Made by a program: the position numbers and the translations under genes. The notes below the pieces were generated by a model. That model was not told the DNA's origin. It worked only from the letters and a program-made list of their open reading frames with translations, and did no database searches. A DNA stretch of 64,000 nt from Pedobacter roseus (lineage in GTDB: Bacteria > Bacteroidota > Bacteroidia > Sphingobacteriales > Sphingobacteriaceae): positions 4,774,001 through 4,838,000 of the forward strand of contig NZ_CP060723.1 in assembly GCF_014395225.1 (NCBI RefSeq), read 5' to 3'. Below, piece after piece: positions 8,040-17,550 of the stretch (position 1 is its first letter; each line of letters opens with the position of its first letter).

Positions 8040-9383
8040 ATGTTTAAAAAAATACTAATTGCCAACAGGGGTGAAATCGCTTTGCGTATTATCCGTACCT
8101 GTAAGGAAATGGGCATCAAAACGGTTGCTGTTTACTCTACCGCAGATCGCGAAAGTTTACACGTACGTTTTGCTGATGAGGCTGTTTGTATTGGCCCCCC
8201 GCCTAGTAAAGATTCTTATTTAAATATTCCAAATATCATTTCGGCAGCAGAATTAACCAATGCCGATGCCATACACCCAGGTTACGGTTTTTTATCAGAA
8301 AATGCTAAGTTTTCTAACATTTGCCGTGAGTATAACATCAAATTTATTGGTGCAACTCCTGAGCAGATCAATGGCATGGGTGATAAAGCCTCTGCAAAAG
8401 AAACCATGAAAATTGCCGGTGTTCCAACCATTCCAGGATCGGAAGGCTTGCTTAATAGCGTTAAAGAAGGTATTTCAATTGCCAACGAAATGGGTTACCC
8501 TGTAATTCTAAAAGCAACTGCCGGTGGTGGTGGCCGTGGGATGCGTGTGGTATGGAAAGATGAAGATTTTGAAAATGCCTGGGACAGTGCACGTCAGGAA
8601 TCTGGCGCAGCATTTGGTAACGATGGTTTATATTTAGAAAAATATATCGAAGATCCGCGCCACATTGAAATCCAGATTATCGGAGATCAGTTTGGTAAAG
8701 CCTGCCATTTATCAGAGCGCGATTGCTCAATTCAACGCCGTCACCAGAAACTGGTAGAAGAATCTCCTTCTCCGTTTATGACCGAAGAACTTCGCGAAAG
8801 AATGGGTGAAGCTGCAATTAAAGGTGCAATGGCTGTAAATTATGAAGGTGCAGGTACAATCGAATTCCTGGTTGATAAACACCGGAACTTCTACTTTATG
8901 GAAATGAATACCCGTATCCAGGTAGAGCATCCGGTTACTGAAGAGGTAATCAACTTCGATTTAATTAAAGAGCAGATTAAAGTAGCTGCCGGAATCCCGA
9001 TTTCAGGCAAAAACTATACGCCAGAGATGCACGCCATTGAGTGCCGTATCAACGCAGAAGATCCAGCGAACAACTTCCGTCCTTCACCAGGTAGAATTAC
9101 TAATTTCCATTCTCCAGGCGGACACGGTGTTCGTGTTGATACCCATGTTTATGCAGGTTATTCTATTCCTTCTAACTACGATTCGATGATTGCAAAATTA
9201 ATCTGCGTAGCGCAAACCCGCGAAGAAGCCATCTGTACTATGGAGCGTGCTTTGAGTGAATTCGTGATCGAAGGGATTAAAACTACCATTCCTTTCCATT
9301 TACAGTTGATGAAAGACCCTAACTTCAGGGCAGGAAATTTCACAACGAAATTTATGGAAACTTTTGAATTTGTAGAAGGATAA
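8040..9383 (+). CDS. accC: Acetyl-CoA carboxylase, biotin carboxylase subunit
   Basis: AccC carboxylates biotin on AccB using ATP and bicarbonate. At 447 residues it has the expected length. It shows the N-terminal KILIANRGEIALRIIRTCKE, the ATP-grasp glycine loop KATAGGGGRGMRVV near residue 160, the ERDCSIQRRHQKLVEE segment near residue 230, and the catalytic MEMNTRIQVEHPVTE near residue 285. A strong terminator follows at 9411-9442. Confidence 0.97.
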   Translation: MFKKILIANRGEIALRIIRTCKEMGIKTVAVYSTADRESLHVRFADEAVCIGPPPSKDSYLNIPNIISAAELTNADAIHPGYGFLSENAKFSNICREYNIKFIGATPEQINGMGDKASAKETMKIAGVPTIPGSEGLLNSVKEGISIANEMGYPVILKATAGGGGRGMRVVWKDEDFENAWDSARQESGAAFGNDGLYLEKYIEDPRHIEIQIIGDQFGKACHLSERDCSIQRRHQKLVEESPSPFMTEELRERMGEAAIKGAMAVNYEGAGTIEFLVDKHRNFYFMEMNTRIQVEHPVTEEVINFDLIKEQIKVAAGIPISGKNYTPEMHAIECRINAEDPANNFRPSPGRITNFHSPGGHGVRVDTHVYAGYSIPSNYDSMIAKLICVAQTREEAICTMERALSEFVIEGIKTTIPFHLQLMKDPNFRAGNFTTKFMETFEFVEG

Positions 9384-9410
9384 ACACGTTTTTTACGTTC
9401 AAGTATACAC

Positions 9411-9442
9411 AGGCTGTTCAAAATAATTGAACAGCCTTTTTT
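9411..9442 (+). terminator. Intrinsic terminator after accC
   Basis: AGGCTGTTCAA (9411-9421) pairs perfectly with TTGAACAGCCT (9427-9437), followed by a T-run. It closes the rpmF-to-accC group. Confidence 0.85.
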
Positions 9443-9556
9443 ATTCTTTCTTTATTTCGATCGAAATCTGGATAAATACCTGATAATTAATATTTAATGT
9501 TAAATACTGTAGCGTTTAGTTAATTCATTACGTTTGAATAAAAAAACACTCCAATT

Positions 9557-10762
9557 ATGAAAAAAAATCTAATTAACGCATTACTCTTCCTTTTTGCTTT
9601 GGCAGTATTTACGGGTTGTAAAAAAGACGAGTACGAAAGGATACAGATTGTAAAAATGATTTCTGTTAAAGAAATGAGGGCTTTACCTGTAGGGATGACC
9701 AAGGCTGTTCAAGCCAAAAGAACAGGCAAAATATACATTTACAACAATTATCTCTTTATTAACGAACCTAATGAAGGGATTCATATTTATAATAATACTA
9801 ATCCGAGTGTTCCTGTAAATGTGGGTTTTCTGCAAATTCCGGGAAACGTAGATTTAGCGGTTCACAATAATATCCTTTACGCCGATAATTTTATTGATTT
9901 ACTGGCTTTTGATATTTCCAACATGAACAATATCAAACAGGTTAAAAGAGTAACTGATGTTTTCAATCAATTATATTCAGCAGGTGCAGAAAAATATCTT
10001 TACACTTATAAAGACACCTTAGTTAAGAAACAGACTTACAAAAAAGGGATGTTTTATGATGCTGCTTATTTCAGCAATGCTTCATCGCAGGGAGGTTCGT
10101 CAGGGCAAGGTGGCTCAATGGCCAGATTTACATTAATGAACGATTACCTCTATACTGTTGGTATGAATAAATTAAGTCTGTTTGATGTTAAGACAGCATC
10201 AAACCCAACTTTTTTGAAGGCCATTAATCTAGACTGGGGTGTTGAAACTATTTTCCCTCACGAAAACAAATTATTTATCGGTACCAATAGGGGTATGCAC
10301 ATTTTTAGCACTACCGATCCGGCCAATCCGGTAAAACTATCCACATACAGCCACATTTTTGCCTGCGATCCAGTAGTTGTGCAAGGAAAGTATGCCTACG
10401 TTACTTTACGTACAGGTAATTTGTGCAGGCAAGCAAGCAATCAATTGGAAGTTGTAGATATAGAGGATCCTACCAAGCCACAACAAATTGCCGTTTACCC
10501 TATGCAAAACCCACATGGCCTAAGCACCATTGGCGATAATCTGTTTCTCTGCGAAGGCAATTATGGAATAAAGAGTTTTAGCATTGCCAATAAAACCAAA
10601 ATAGCAGATAACATGTTGCAGCATTTAAGTAATGTGAAAAGTTTTGATGTTATTGCCGGCCCTAAATCTTTAATCGTTACAGGAGACGATGGTGTATATC
10701 AATTTAATTACAATAATGCAGCTAATTTAACGCAATTGAGCGTAATTAAGGTGCAACTTTAA
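9557..10762 (+). CDS. LVIVD-repeat surface lipoprotein
   Basis: A 401-residue exported lipoprotein. The N-terminus is a signal peptide ending in the lipobox VFTGC, with Cys about residue 20. The rest is built of beta-propeller-like LVIVD units: NNYLFINEPNEGIHIYN, NNILYADNFIDLLAFDIS, NDYLYTVGMNKLSLFDV, NKLFIGTNRGMHIFST and NQLEVVDIEDPTKPQQIA. Proteins of this kind are common outer-membrane-anchored proteins in Bacteroidota, with no defined activity. It is a single gene with its own terminator just before tatC. Confidence 0.8.
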   Translation: MKKNLINALLFLFALAVFTGCKKDEYERIQIVKMISVKEMRALPVGMTKAVQAKRTGKIYIYNNYLFINEPNEGIHIYNNTNPSVPVNVGFLQIPGNVDLAVHNNILYADNFIDLLAFDISNMNNIKQVKRVTDVFNQLYSAGAEKYLYTYKDTLVKKQTYKKGMFYDAAYFSNASSQGGSSGQGGSMARFTLMNDYLYTVGMNKLSLFDVKTASNPTFLKAINLDWGVETIFPHENKLFIGTNRGMHIFSTTDPANPVKLSTYSHIFACDPVVVQGKYAYVTLRTGNLCRQASNQLEVVDIEDPTKPQQIAVYPMQNPHGLSTIGDNLFLCEGNYGIKSFSIANKTKIADNMLQHLSNVKSFDVIAGPKSLIVTGDDGVYQFNYNNAANLTQLSVIKVQL

Positions 10763-10838
10763 AACAACTACGATGGCTGTGTTCAATTTTTATAATCATT
10801 TCTCATTATAATATAAACTATTTCTATATTTAACACGT

Positions 10839-10875
10839 AAATACCATTCTATTCAAATAGAATGGTATTTTTGTT
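10839..10875 (+). terminator. Terminator hairpin between the LVIVD gene and tatC
   Basis: AAATACCATTCTATT (10839-10853) and AATAGAATGGTATTT (10856-10870) are perfect complements followed by TTTTG. The hairpin ends about 10 bp before the tatC start, so tatC must be transcribed through or from inside it. Confidence 0.75.
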
Positions 10876-10881
10876 TTCAAC

Positions 10882-11763
10882 ATGAGCGACACTAAAAAAA
10901 ATCTACTTACAAAAGCTATCGGGCAAAAGAGCACCACATTAGAGGCAGAAATGTCTTTTTTTGATCACCTGGATGTTCTCCGCAAACATTTAATCAGAGC
11001 CGTAATTGCAGTTGCCGTTTTTACGGGTATCGCTTTTTACTTTAATGAAGAGATCCTTGATAAAATAATCTTCGGGCCGAAAAAGCCAGATTTCTGGACC
11101 TATCGCATGATGTGTAAATTGGTTGAACATTTCCCATCCTTAGGTAAGGATATGTGTATCACCAAAATTAACGGCGAAATTATCAACACCGAAATGGCCG
11201 GCCAGTTTAACCTTCAGCTAAACGTTTGTGTTATGTGTGGCATTGTGGCTGGTTTTCCTTATTTATTATGGGAAATCTGGCGTTTTATTAAACCGGCATT
11301 ACATGAGGCAGAACGTAAATCGGCAAGTGGTTTTGTGTTTTTCGCGTCCGTACTTTTCATCATCGGTATCTTTTTTGGGTATTTTGTAGTATGTCCGTTA
11401 TCAGTTAATTTTTTAACAGGTTATACCGTGAGTGCCGAAATCAAAAATACTTTTACTGTCGATTCGTACCTTTCGTCTGTTGCAACCTTAACTTTAGGCA
11501 CAGGTATTATTTTTGAGCTTCCTGTTATTATTTTCATCCTGTCAAAACTGGGATTAATGACTCCGAAACTGATGAGATCAAGCAGAAGATACGCAGCTGT
11601 AATCATCCTGATTATTGCAGCAATTGTTACACCAACGCCAGATATCATGACGATGTTGATTGTAGCTACGCCGTTATTCTTACTTTATGAGCTAAGTATT
11701 TTTGTTTCAGCTTACATTGAAAAAAAGAAGAAAAAAGCTGATGCAGCTTTCTATGCTAACTAA
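10882..11763 (+). CDS. tatC: Sec-independent (Tat) translocase subunit TatC
   Basis: TatC is the inner-membrane receptor for twin-arginine signal peptides. The 293-residue protein has six hydrophobic segments and the cytoplasmic N-terminal motif MSFFDHLDVLRKHLIRAV. The conserved EIWRFIKPALHEAERK follows helix 2. The first periplasmic loop is longer than in E. coli and contains cysteines, as in other Bacteroidota. The C-terminus is Lys-rich. No tatA/tatB is visible nearby. Confidence 0.94.
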   Translation: MSDTKKNLLTKAIGQKSTTLEAEMSFFDHLDVLRKHLIRAVIAVAVFTGIAFYFNEEILDKIIFGPKKPDFWTYRMMCKLVEHFPSLGKDMCITKINGEIINTEMAGQFNLQLNVCVMCGIVAGFPYLLWEIWRFIKPALHEAERKSASGFVFFASVLFIIGIFFGYFVVCPLSVNFLTGYTVSAEIKNTFTVDSYLSSVATLTLGTGIIFELPVIIFILSKLGLMTPKLMRSSRRYAAVIILIIAAIVTPTPDIMTMLIVATPLFLLYELSIFVSAYIEKKKKKADAAFYAN

Positions 11764-11808
11764 CAAAAACATTACGAACGGATTTCATAATTCTCTATAA
11801 ATTTGACC

Positions 11809-12246
11809 ATGTCTGATACAAAAATTAAAATTGCTATTGGAGCGGATCACGCTGGGTTTGAGTACAAAGAAATATTAAAAGATTTTTTACAAAATTACGA
11901 GGTAAAAGATTTTGGCACCTATTCTGAAAGTTCAGTTGATTATCCAGATTTTGCTCACCCTGTTGCCGAAGCAGTAGAAAATGGCGATTTTACTTATGGC
12001 ATTTTGCTTTGTGGATCGGCAAATGGAGTAGCCATAACCGCCAATAAACACCAGCACATCAGGGCTGGTTTATGCTGGGAAAATGAGGTTGCTTCTTTGG
12101 TACGCAAGCATAATAATGCCAATGTTTTGTGTATTCCGGCAAGGTTTGTTTCAATAGAACAGGCCAAAGAAATTACCACTACTTTTTTAACTACCGATTT
12201 TGAGGGCGGCCGCCACCAGAACAGGGTAGAAAAAATTTCGTGTTAA
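11809..12246 (+). CDS. rpiB: Ribose-5-phosphate isomerase B
   Basis: RpiB interconverts ribose 5-phosphate and ribulose 5-phosphate in the pentose phosphate pathway. The 145-residue protein has IAIGADHAGFEYKE at the N-terminus, DYPDFAHPVAEAV, and the catalytic cysteine region GILLCGSANGVAITANKH. It ends with FEGGRHQNRVEKI. The usual CGSGNG motif is CGSANG here, a mild variation. A TTG at 11803 would add two residues, but the ATG at 11809 is preferred. The gene lies 27 bp before the M28 peptidase gene. Confidence 0.94.
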   Translation: MSDTKIKIAIGADHAGFEYKEILKDFLQNYEVKDFGTYSESSVDYPDFAHPVAEAVENGDFTYGILLCGSANGVAITANKHQHIRAGLCWENEVASLVRKHNNANVLCIPARFVSIEQAKEITTTFLTTDFEGGRHQNRVEKISC

Positions 12247-12273
12247 CAAAAAACTCAACTAACTATTATCATA

Positions 12274-13908
12274 ATGAACAAAAAGTTTTTAACCATTGGT
12301 TTGGCGTCGCTTATATCAGCGAGTTGCTTTAGCCAAATCACGCCCCTTAAACCCAATCAGTATGCGATAAAATTCAGCAAGGCGATTAACCCGGAAAATG
12401 CTTACAAACATCTTTCTGTTTTGGCATCTGATGAATATGAAGGCCGTGAAACAGGCACAAAAGGCGCCTGGATGGCAGCAGATTATATTAGCAATTATTT
12501 CAAGTCGTTAGGCTTAAAAGCACCTGTAAATGGCAGCTATTTCCAAAAGATCGATCTGGTTAACGTTACGCTGAAAGAAAGTCATTTAACTGTAAATGGT
12601 CAGCCGAAAGAATATCAGAAAGATTACCTGGTATCACCTAGTTTGATCAGCGATAAAGGTTTTACTTTCTCTACCAATGATATTGTATTTATCGGTTATG
12701 GGATAAAAAAAGATAGCTACAATGATTTCACCGGCACCGATATCAAAGGAAAAGTCGTAATGATGTTCAATGGTGGCGATCCAACCTTAAAACCAGGTAC
12801 AAGGATTGATAGAGCCGCTTACCGTGCAACATTAGAAGCCAGAGCAAAATACTTTGCAGAAAACAATGTAAAAGCCATTATTCTGATCGACCCAGCAGTT
12901 GACAGAATAACAGAAAACACCAAAAAAACGCTTAAAAATGGCAGAGTAATGGTTAAAACCAATGCGGCCATGGAAGCTCAAAAGCAAAATGAAACACCAC
13001 GTGTTTCGATATCGGTAGCTTTGGCAAATGAATTGTTTAAAGCATCTAATACTACTGTTGCAGATCTTCAGAAAAAAATAACGGAAAGCCAGGCTCCTGC
13101 TTCGCAAGTATTAAACGTACCGTTTTCGGCAAGTGCTTCTAAAACAGAAACACCTGTAAGATGCGAAAACGTGCTTGGTTATTTAGAAGGTTCTGATCCG
13201 GTACTTAAAAAAGAAGTATTGATCCTTACAGGTCATTATGATCACATCGGTTTAGAAACTGATCCAAATGCAAAAGACAAAGTAAACAATGGCGCCGATG
13301 ATGACGGATCGGGAACTACTGGTGTTTTATTGATGGCTAAAGCATTTACAGATGCTAAAAAAGCTGGAAAAGGTTCTAAACGCAGTATCCTTTTTATGAC
13401 TGTTGTTGGTGAGGAAAAAGGACTTTGGGGTTCTGAATGGTATTCAGAGCATCCGGTTTTCCCGGTTGAAAATACCATTGCTGATTTAAATACCGACATG
13501 ATTGGCCGTACAGGTGAAGAATATTTGGGCAAACCAGATTCTGCGAACTACATCTACTCAGTAGGTTCGAACATGTTAAGCAGCGATTTGGGTAAATTAA
13601 GTGAGCAGGTTAATGCTACTTACACCAAAATGAAGCTGGATTATAAATACGACGATCCAAAAGATCCGGAGCAGATTTATTACCGCTCAGATCATTATAA
13701 CTTCGCTAAATTGGGTATTCCAATCATCTTCTATTATGATGGAATGCTACAACAAGACTATCATAAACCAGGTGATGAGGTAAGTAAAATCAACTTTCCA
13801 CTTTTGGCTAAAAGAGCAAAACTTACCTATTTTACCGCATGGGAACTGGCTAACAGACCTAAACGCCCGACAGTAGACATGGACGGAAAAGGAAATCCAA
13901 AGAAATAA
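12274..13908 (+). CDS. Secreted M28-family zinc aminopeptidase with PA-domain insertion
   Basis: A 544-residue exported peptidase. The N-terminal signal sequence could be cleaved after SASCFSQ or lipidated at the Cys. The region of about residues 130-280 matches a protease-associated insert. The M28 zinc ligands are visible: His in TGHYDHIG, Asp in NGADDDGSGTTG, Glu-Glu in VVGEEKGLWGS, Asp in NTDMIGRTG and His in RSDHYNFAKLGIP. It probably trims peptides in the periplasm or at the surface. A clear terminator follows at 13922-13951. Confidence 0.88.
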   Translation: MNKKFLTIGLASLISASCFSQITPLKPNQYAIKFSKAINPENAYKHLSVLASDEYEGRETGTKGAWMAADYISNYFKSLGLKAPVNGSYFQKIDLVNVTLKESHLTVNGQPKEYQKDYLVSPSLISDKGFTFSTNDIVFIGYGIKKDSYNDFTGTDIKGKVVMMFNGGDPTLKPGTRIDRAAYRATLEARAKYFAENNVKAIILIDPAVDRITENTKKTLKNGRVMVKTNAAMEAQKQNETPRVSISVALANELFKASNTTVADLQKKITESQAPASQVLNVPFSASASKTETPVRCENVLGYLEGSDPVLKKEVLILTGHYDHIGLETDPNAKDKVNNGADDDGSGTTGVLLMAKAFTDAKKAGKGSKRSILFMTVVGEEKGLWGSEWYSEHPVFPVENTIADLNTDMIGRTGEEYLGKPDSANYIYSVGSNMLSSDLGKLSEQVNATYTKMKLDYKYDDPKDPEQIYYRSDHYNFAKLGIPIIFYYDGMLQQDYHKPGDEVSKINFPLLAKRAKLTYFTAWELANRPKRPTVDMDGKGNPKK

Positions 13909-13921
13909 TTGTTCAAAATAT

Positions 13922-13951
13922 AAAGTCCCGGTTTTACATCGGGACTTTTTT
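13922..13951 (+). terminator. Intrinsic terminator after the M28 peptidase
   Basis: AAAGTCCCG (13922-13930) pairs with CGGGACTTT (13940-13948), then more T residues follow. Confidence 0.85.
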
Positions 13952-13984
13952 ATGCTTAATACTTTTCGCACCTGCATAAATTCC

Positions 13985-13992
13985 TATCTTTG
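13985..13992 (+). promoter_or_regulatory. -7 promoter element upstream of the LutB-like gene
   Basis: TATCTTTG matches the Bacteroidota -7 consensus TAnnTTTG exactly. The -33 region is T-rich but lacks a clear TTG. The leader to the ATG at 14062 would be about 65 nt. Confidence 0.5.
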
Positions 13993-14061
13993 AATTTATA
14001 ACGGAATAGCTAAAAACTAAAATCAGTTAATATTCGTTACCCTATTACAAAATAACTATTG

Positions 14062-15447
14062 ATGAATATTGCCGAGGAATTTTTAGAGAAATCTGACGAG
14101 AAAGCTTTCGATTTACCGCATCGTAAAACCATAAATTATAATATTGGCAAATACAATGTAGCTGTTGAACGCGGCCTGTCAAAATTCGAAAATTTAGAGG
14201 CGTCCAAAAAAAAGGCACACGTTATCAAATGGCGGGTAATGGAAAATCTCGATAAGTTCTTACCAGAATTCGAGTCGAATTTCCAGCGCCGTGGTGGCAA
14301 GGTCATCTGGGCAAATGATGCTGAAGAAGCGCAGCAGGAAATCCTTAACATCATCAAAAGAAACAACGGAAAAACGGTTATCAAATCAAAATCGATGACC
14401 ACTGAGGAAATCCACCTCAACGATTTCCTGGAAAAGAATAACATCGAATCTTTAGAGAGCGATCTGGGTGAATACATTGTTCAATTGCTTGGTCAGGCGC
14501 CATATCATATTGTTACGCCGGCCATGCACCTAAGTGCAACTGATATTGCGCAGTTGTTTCACGATAAATTCGGTACCCCTATCGATGCTACTCCCCCTCA
14601 GCTGGTACAAAAAGCGAGGGAATTGCTTCGTGATAAATATTTAACAGCCGATATTGGCATCAGTGGTGGCAATTTTCTAATAGCTGACACCGGAAGTATT
14701 GCCCTGACCGAAAATGAAGGTAATGCACGTTTAAGTACCACTTTCCCTAAAATCCATATTGCTATCGTCGGCATTGAAAAGGTAATTCCTTCAATGGCCG
14801 ATCTGGATTTGTTCTGGCCTTTACTGGCCTCACATGGAACCGGGCAGAACCTAACCGTTTACAACACCATTTTAAGTGGTCCACGCCAACCTAACGAAAC
14901 CGATGGACCTGAGGAGATGTATGTAATTTTGCTGGATAACGGCCGTACCAATTTATTGGCTCAAAAAGATCAGAGACAAGCTTTATACTGCATCCGTTGT
15001 GGTGCCTGTTTAAATGCCTGCCCGGTTTATAAAAATATTGGTGGCCATACTTATAATACGACCTATAGTGGTCCGATTGGATCGGTAATTACCCCCCATT
15101 TTAAAGGCATGGAAGAGTTTAAACACTTAAGCTACGCTTCGAGCCTTTGTGGCAAATGCTCGGAAGTATGTCCTGTTAAAATCGATATCCATAAAATGTT
15201 ACTCCTTAATCGTAGAGATGCTGCAGCGGCTCATGATAATGGCAAAAAAGAGGAAATTGGCTGGAGCATGTTTAATAAAATGATGCAAAACCGTAAATGG
15301 ATGGATTTCTTCGGCGGCAAGTTTAAAAACTTCATGCTCAAAAGTTTCTTCAAAAAGAGCTGGGGTAAGTACCGTGAAATGCCAAAAGTAGCCAATAAAT
15401 CTTTTGCTAAACAGTGGGAAGAGTTGAAGAAAAGTAAAGAGTCCTGA
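14062..15447 (+). CDS. LutB/LldF-type iron-sulfur protein (LUD domain)
   Basis: A 461-residue cytoplasmic protein with an N-terminal LUD domain (about residues 60-290) and two 4Fe-4S motifs, CIRCGACLNACPVY starting at Cys310 and CGKCSEVCPVKID starting at Cys363. LutB is the electron-transfer subunit of the LutABC L-lactate oxidation complex. Neither lutA nor lutC lies beside it, so lactate is likely but not proven as substrate. The next gene, 31 bp downstream, encodes a 2-oxoacid dehydrogenase E1, which would fit oxidation of lactate to pyruvate and onward. A TTG lies one codon upstream; the ATG is preferred. Confidence 0.85.
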   Translation: MNIAEEFLEKSDEKAFDLPHRKTINYNIGKYNVAVERGLSKFENLEASKKKAHVIKWRVMENLDKFLPEFESNFQRRGGKVIWANDAEEAQQEILNIIKRNNGKTVIKSKSMTTEEIHLNDFLEKNNIESLESDLGEYIVQLLGQAPYHIVTPAMHLSATDIAQLFHDKFGTPIDATPPQLVQKARELLRDKYLTADIGISGGNFLIADTGSIALTENEGNARLSTTFPKIHIAIVGIEKVIPSMADLDLFWPLLASHGTGQNLTVYNTILSGPRQPNETDGPEEMYVILLDNGRTNLLAQKDQRQALYCIRCGACLNACPVYKNIGGHTYNTTYSGPIGSVITPHFKGMEEFKHLSYASSLCGKCSEVCPVKIDIHKMLLLNRRDAAAAHDNGKKEEIGWSMFNKMMQNRKWMDFFGGKFKNFMLKSFFKKSWGKYREMPKVANKSFAKQWEELKKSKES

Positions 15448-15478
15448 GTTAGGGACTTATTAGTCAAAATAACCAGAT

Positions 15479-17455
15479 ATGCAATTTAACAGAGGTGATA
15501 AAGACGACAAGTTCTTACTGAACTTATACAGAAGATTGCTTTACCCCCGGATGGTTGAAGACAAAATGCTCAAACTTTTACGCCAGGGCAGGATTGGCAA
15601 ATGGTTTTCGGGTATTGGTCAGGAAGCCATAGCAGTTGGCACTACCCTGGCCATGCAAAGCGATGAATATATTTTGCCCATGCATCGTAATTTGGGTGTT
15701 TTTACCTCTCGCGATATTCCCTTAAAAAAATTAATGGCCCAATGGCAGGGCAAAATCACCGGTTTTACAAAAGGCCGCGACCGCTCCTTCCATTTCGGCA
15801 CACAGGATTATAAAATTATTGGGATGATCTCCCATCTCGGTCCACAAATGGCATTAGCAGATGGCATTGCATTGGCCGATGTTTTGGCAAACAAGCAACA
15901 CGCTACCCTGGTTTACACAGGCGAGGGTGCGACTAGTGAAGGCGATTTTCATGAAGCCTTAAATGTTGCCGCAGTTTGGAACCTCCCTGTAATCTTTCTG
16001 ATCGAGAATAACGGGTATGGGCTTTCTACCCCGAAATCAGAGCAGTTCAGGTGCAAAAACCTGGTTGATAAAGCCATTGGTTATGGCGTAGAAGGTATTC
16101 AGATAGATGGGAATAATATTTTAGAAGTTTATGATACCATCAACCAGCTGGCTAATGAAATCCGGAAGGATCCAAGACCGGTTTTGGTAGAATGCCTTAC
16201 TTTCAGGATGCGGGGCCATGAAGAAGCGTCAGGTACAAAATATGTTCCGCAGGAACTATTTGATGAATGGGAAAAGAAAGATCCATTAAGTAATTACGAA
16301 ACCTATTTAATTGAGCAGGGTATTTTAACTTCCGATTCGGTAATCGACATCAAAATTCAAATTAAAAGAGATATTGAGTTAGAAGTTGAAGAAGCATTTA
16401 ACGAAGCTGAACCAGAAGCAAATGCCAGTCAGGAAGAGACCGACATGTATTACCCCTATCAGCAAGAAGTTATTCAACCTAACCAAACTTCCACCGATAA
16501 AAGATATTTAGATGCCATAACCGATGGATTAGACTTGGCCATGCAAAAATACCCCAACCTGGTTTTAATGGGGCAGGATATTGCAGATTATGGTGGGGCT
16601 TTTAAAATTACAGATGGCTTTACAGCGAAATATGGCAAAGGTAGAGTCCGCAATACACCAATTTGCGAATCGGCCATTGTAGGTGCGGGATTAGGCCTAT
16701 CCATTAATGGTTATAAAGCCGTGGTAGAAATGCAGTTTGCCGATTTCGTAACGGTTGGTTTTAATCAGATTGTAAATAATCTTGCAAAAACACATTACCG
16801 CTGGGGTGAAAAGGCCGATGTGGTGGTGCGCATGCCAACAGGTGCAGGAACAGGTGCAGGCCCATTTCACTCACAAAGTAATGAAGCCTGGTTTACCAAA
16901 ACACCCGGCTTGAAAATCGTTTATCCGGCTTTCCCAGAAGATGCAAAAGGCCTGTTATTGGCAGCTATCGAAGATCCTAACCCAATTCTGTATTTTGAGC
17001 ATAAATACCTCTACCGAAGTTTAACGGCTCCCGTTCCGGAGGGTTATTATACTACAGAAATCGGTAAAGCAGTCACACTTGCCAAAGGGAATACATTCGC
17101 GATCATTACTTACGGATTAGGGGTACATTGGGCTTTAGATTATGTAAATCAGCATCCAGCATGCGATGCCACGATAATTGACCTGCGCACACTTCAGCCC
17201 TGGGATAAAGAAATCGTTCGTGAAACAGTAAAAAATACGGGGAGAGTTTTAATTTTGCACGAAGATACCTTAACCAACGGTTTTGGTGCAGAAATATCTG
17301 CCTGGATAGGAGAACATTGTTTCCCTTATCTGGATGCTCCTGTAATGCGTTGTGCAAGTTTAGATACGGCAATCCCGATGAACAAGGTATTAGAAGACGA
17401 TTTCCTGGCTAAGGCAAGATTAGCAGAAACCATAGATAAATTATTAAAATACTAA
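15479..17455 (+). CDS. 2-oxoacid dehydrogenase E1 component, alpha and beta subunits fused
   Basis: A 658-residue protein joining E1 alpha (about residues 10-310) and E1 beta (about 340-655) in one chain. The thiamine diphosphate motif is GEGATSEGDFHEALN through ENNGYGLST in the alpha half. The beta half has LMGQDIADYGGAFKITDGF and GAGTGAGPFHSQSNEAWF. Such fusions in Bacteroidota are usually annotated as branched-chain (2-oxoisovalerate) or pyruvate dehydrogenase E1; sequence alone does not choose between them. The acidic linker of about residues 300-335 (EEAFNEAEPEANASQEE) marks the join. No E2 or E3 gene is present nearby. Confidence 0.88.
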   Translation: MQFNRGDKDDKFLLNLYRRLLYPRMVEDKMLKLLRQGRIGKWFSGIGQEAIAVGTTLAMQSDEYILPMHRNLGVFTSRDIPLKKLMAQWQGKITGFTKGRDRSFHFGTQDYKIIGMISHLGPQMALADGIALADVLANKQHATLVYTGEGATSEGDFHEALNVAAVWNLPVIFLIENNGYGLSTPKSEQFRCKNLVDKAIGYGVEGIQIDGNNILEVYDTINQLANEIRKDPRPVLVECLTFRMRGHEEASGTKYVPQELFDEWEKKDPLSNYETYLIEQGILTSDSVIDIKIQIKRDIELEVEEAFNEAEPEANASQEETDMYYPYQQEVIQPNQTSTDKRYLDAITDGLDLAMQKYPNLVLMGQDIADYGGAFKITDGFTAKYGKGRVRNTPICESAIVGAGLGLSINGYKAVVEMQFADFVTVGFNQIVNNLAKTHYRWGEKADVVVRMPTGAGTGAGPFHSQSNEAWFTKTPGLKIVYPAFPEDAKGLLLAAIEDPNPILYFEHKYLYRSLTAPVPEGYYTTEIGKAVTLAKGNTFAIITYGLGVHWALDYVNQHPACDATIIDLRTLQPWDKEIVRETVKNTGRVLILHEDTLTNGFGAEISAWIGEHCFPYLDAPVMRCASLDTAIPMNKVLEDDFLAKARLAETIDKLLKY

Positions 17456-17550
17456 GATAGGTTAATCGTATAAACTGTTCAAATCGGTTAATTGTTAAGG
17501 TAAATCTACAGTTAACCGATTATACAATTAACCAGTTAAACACAAAATAA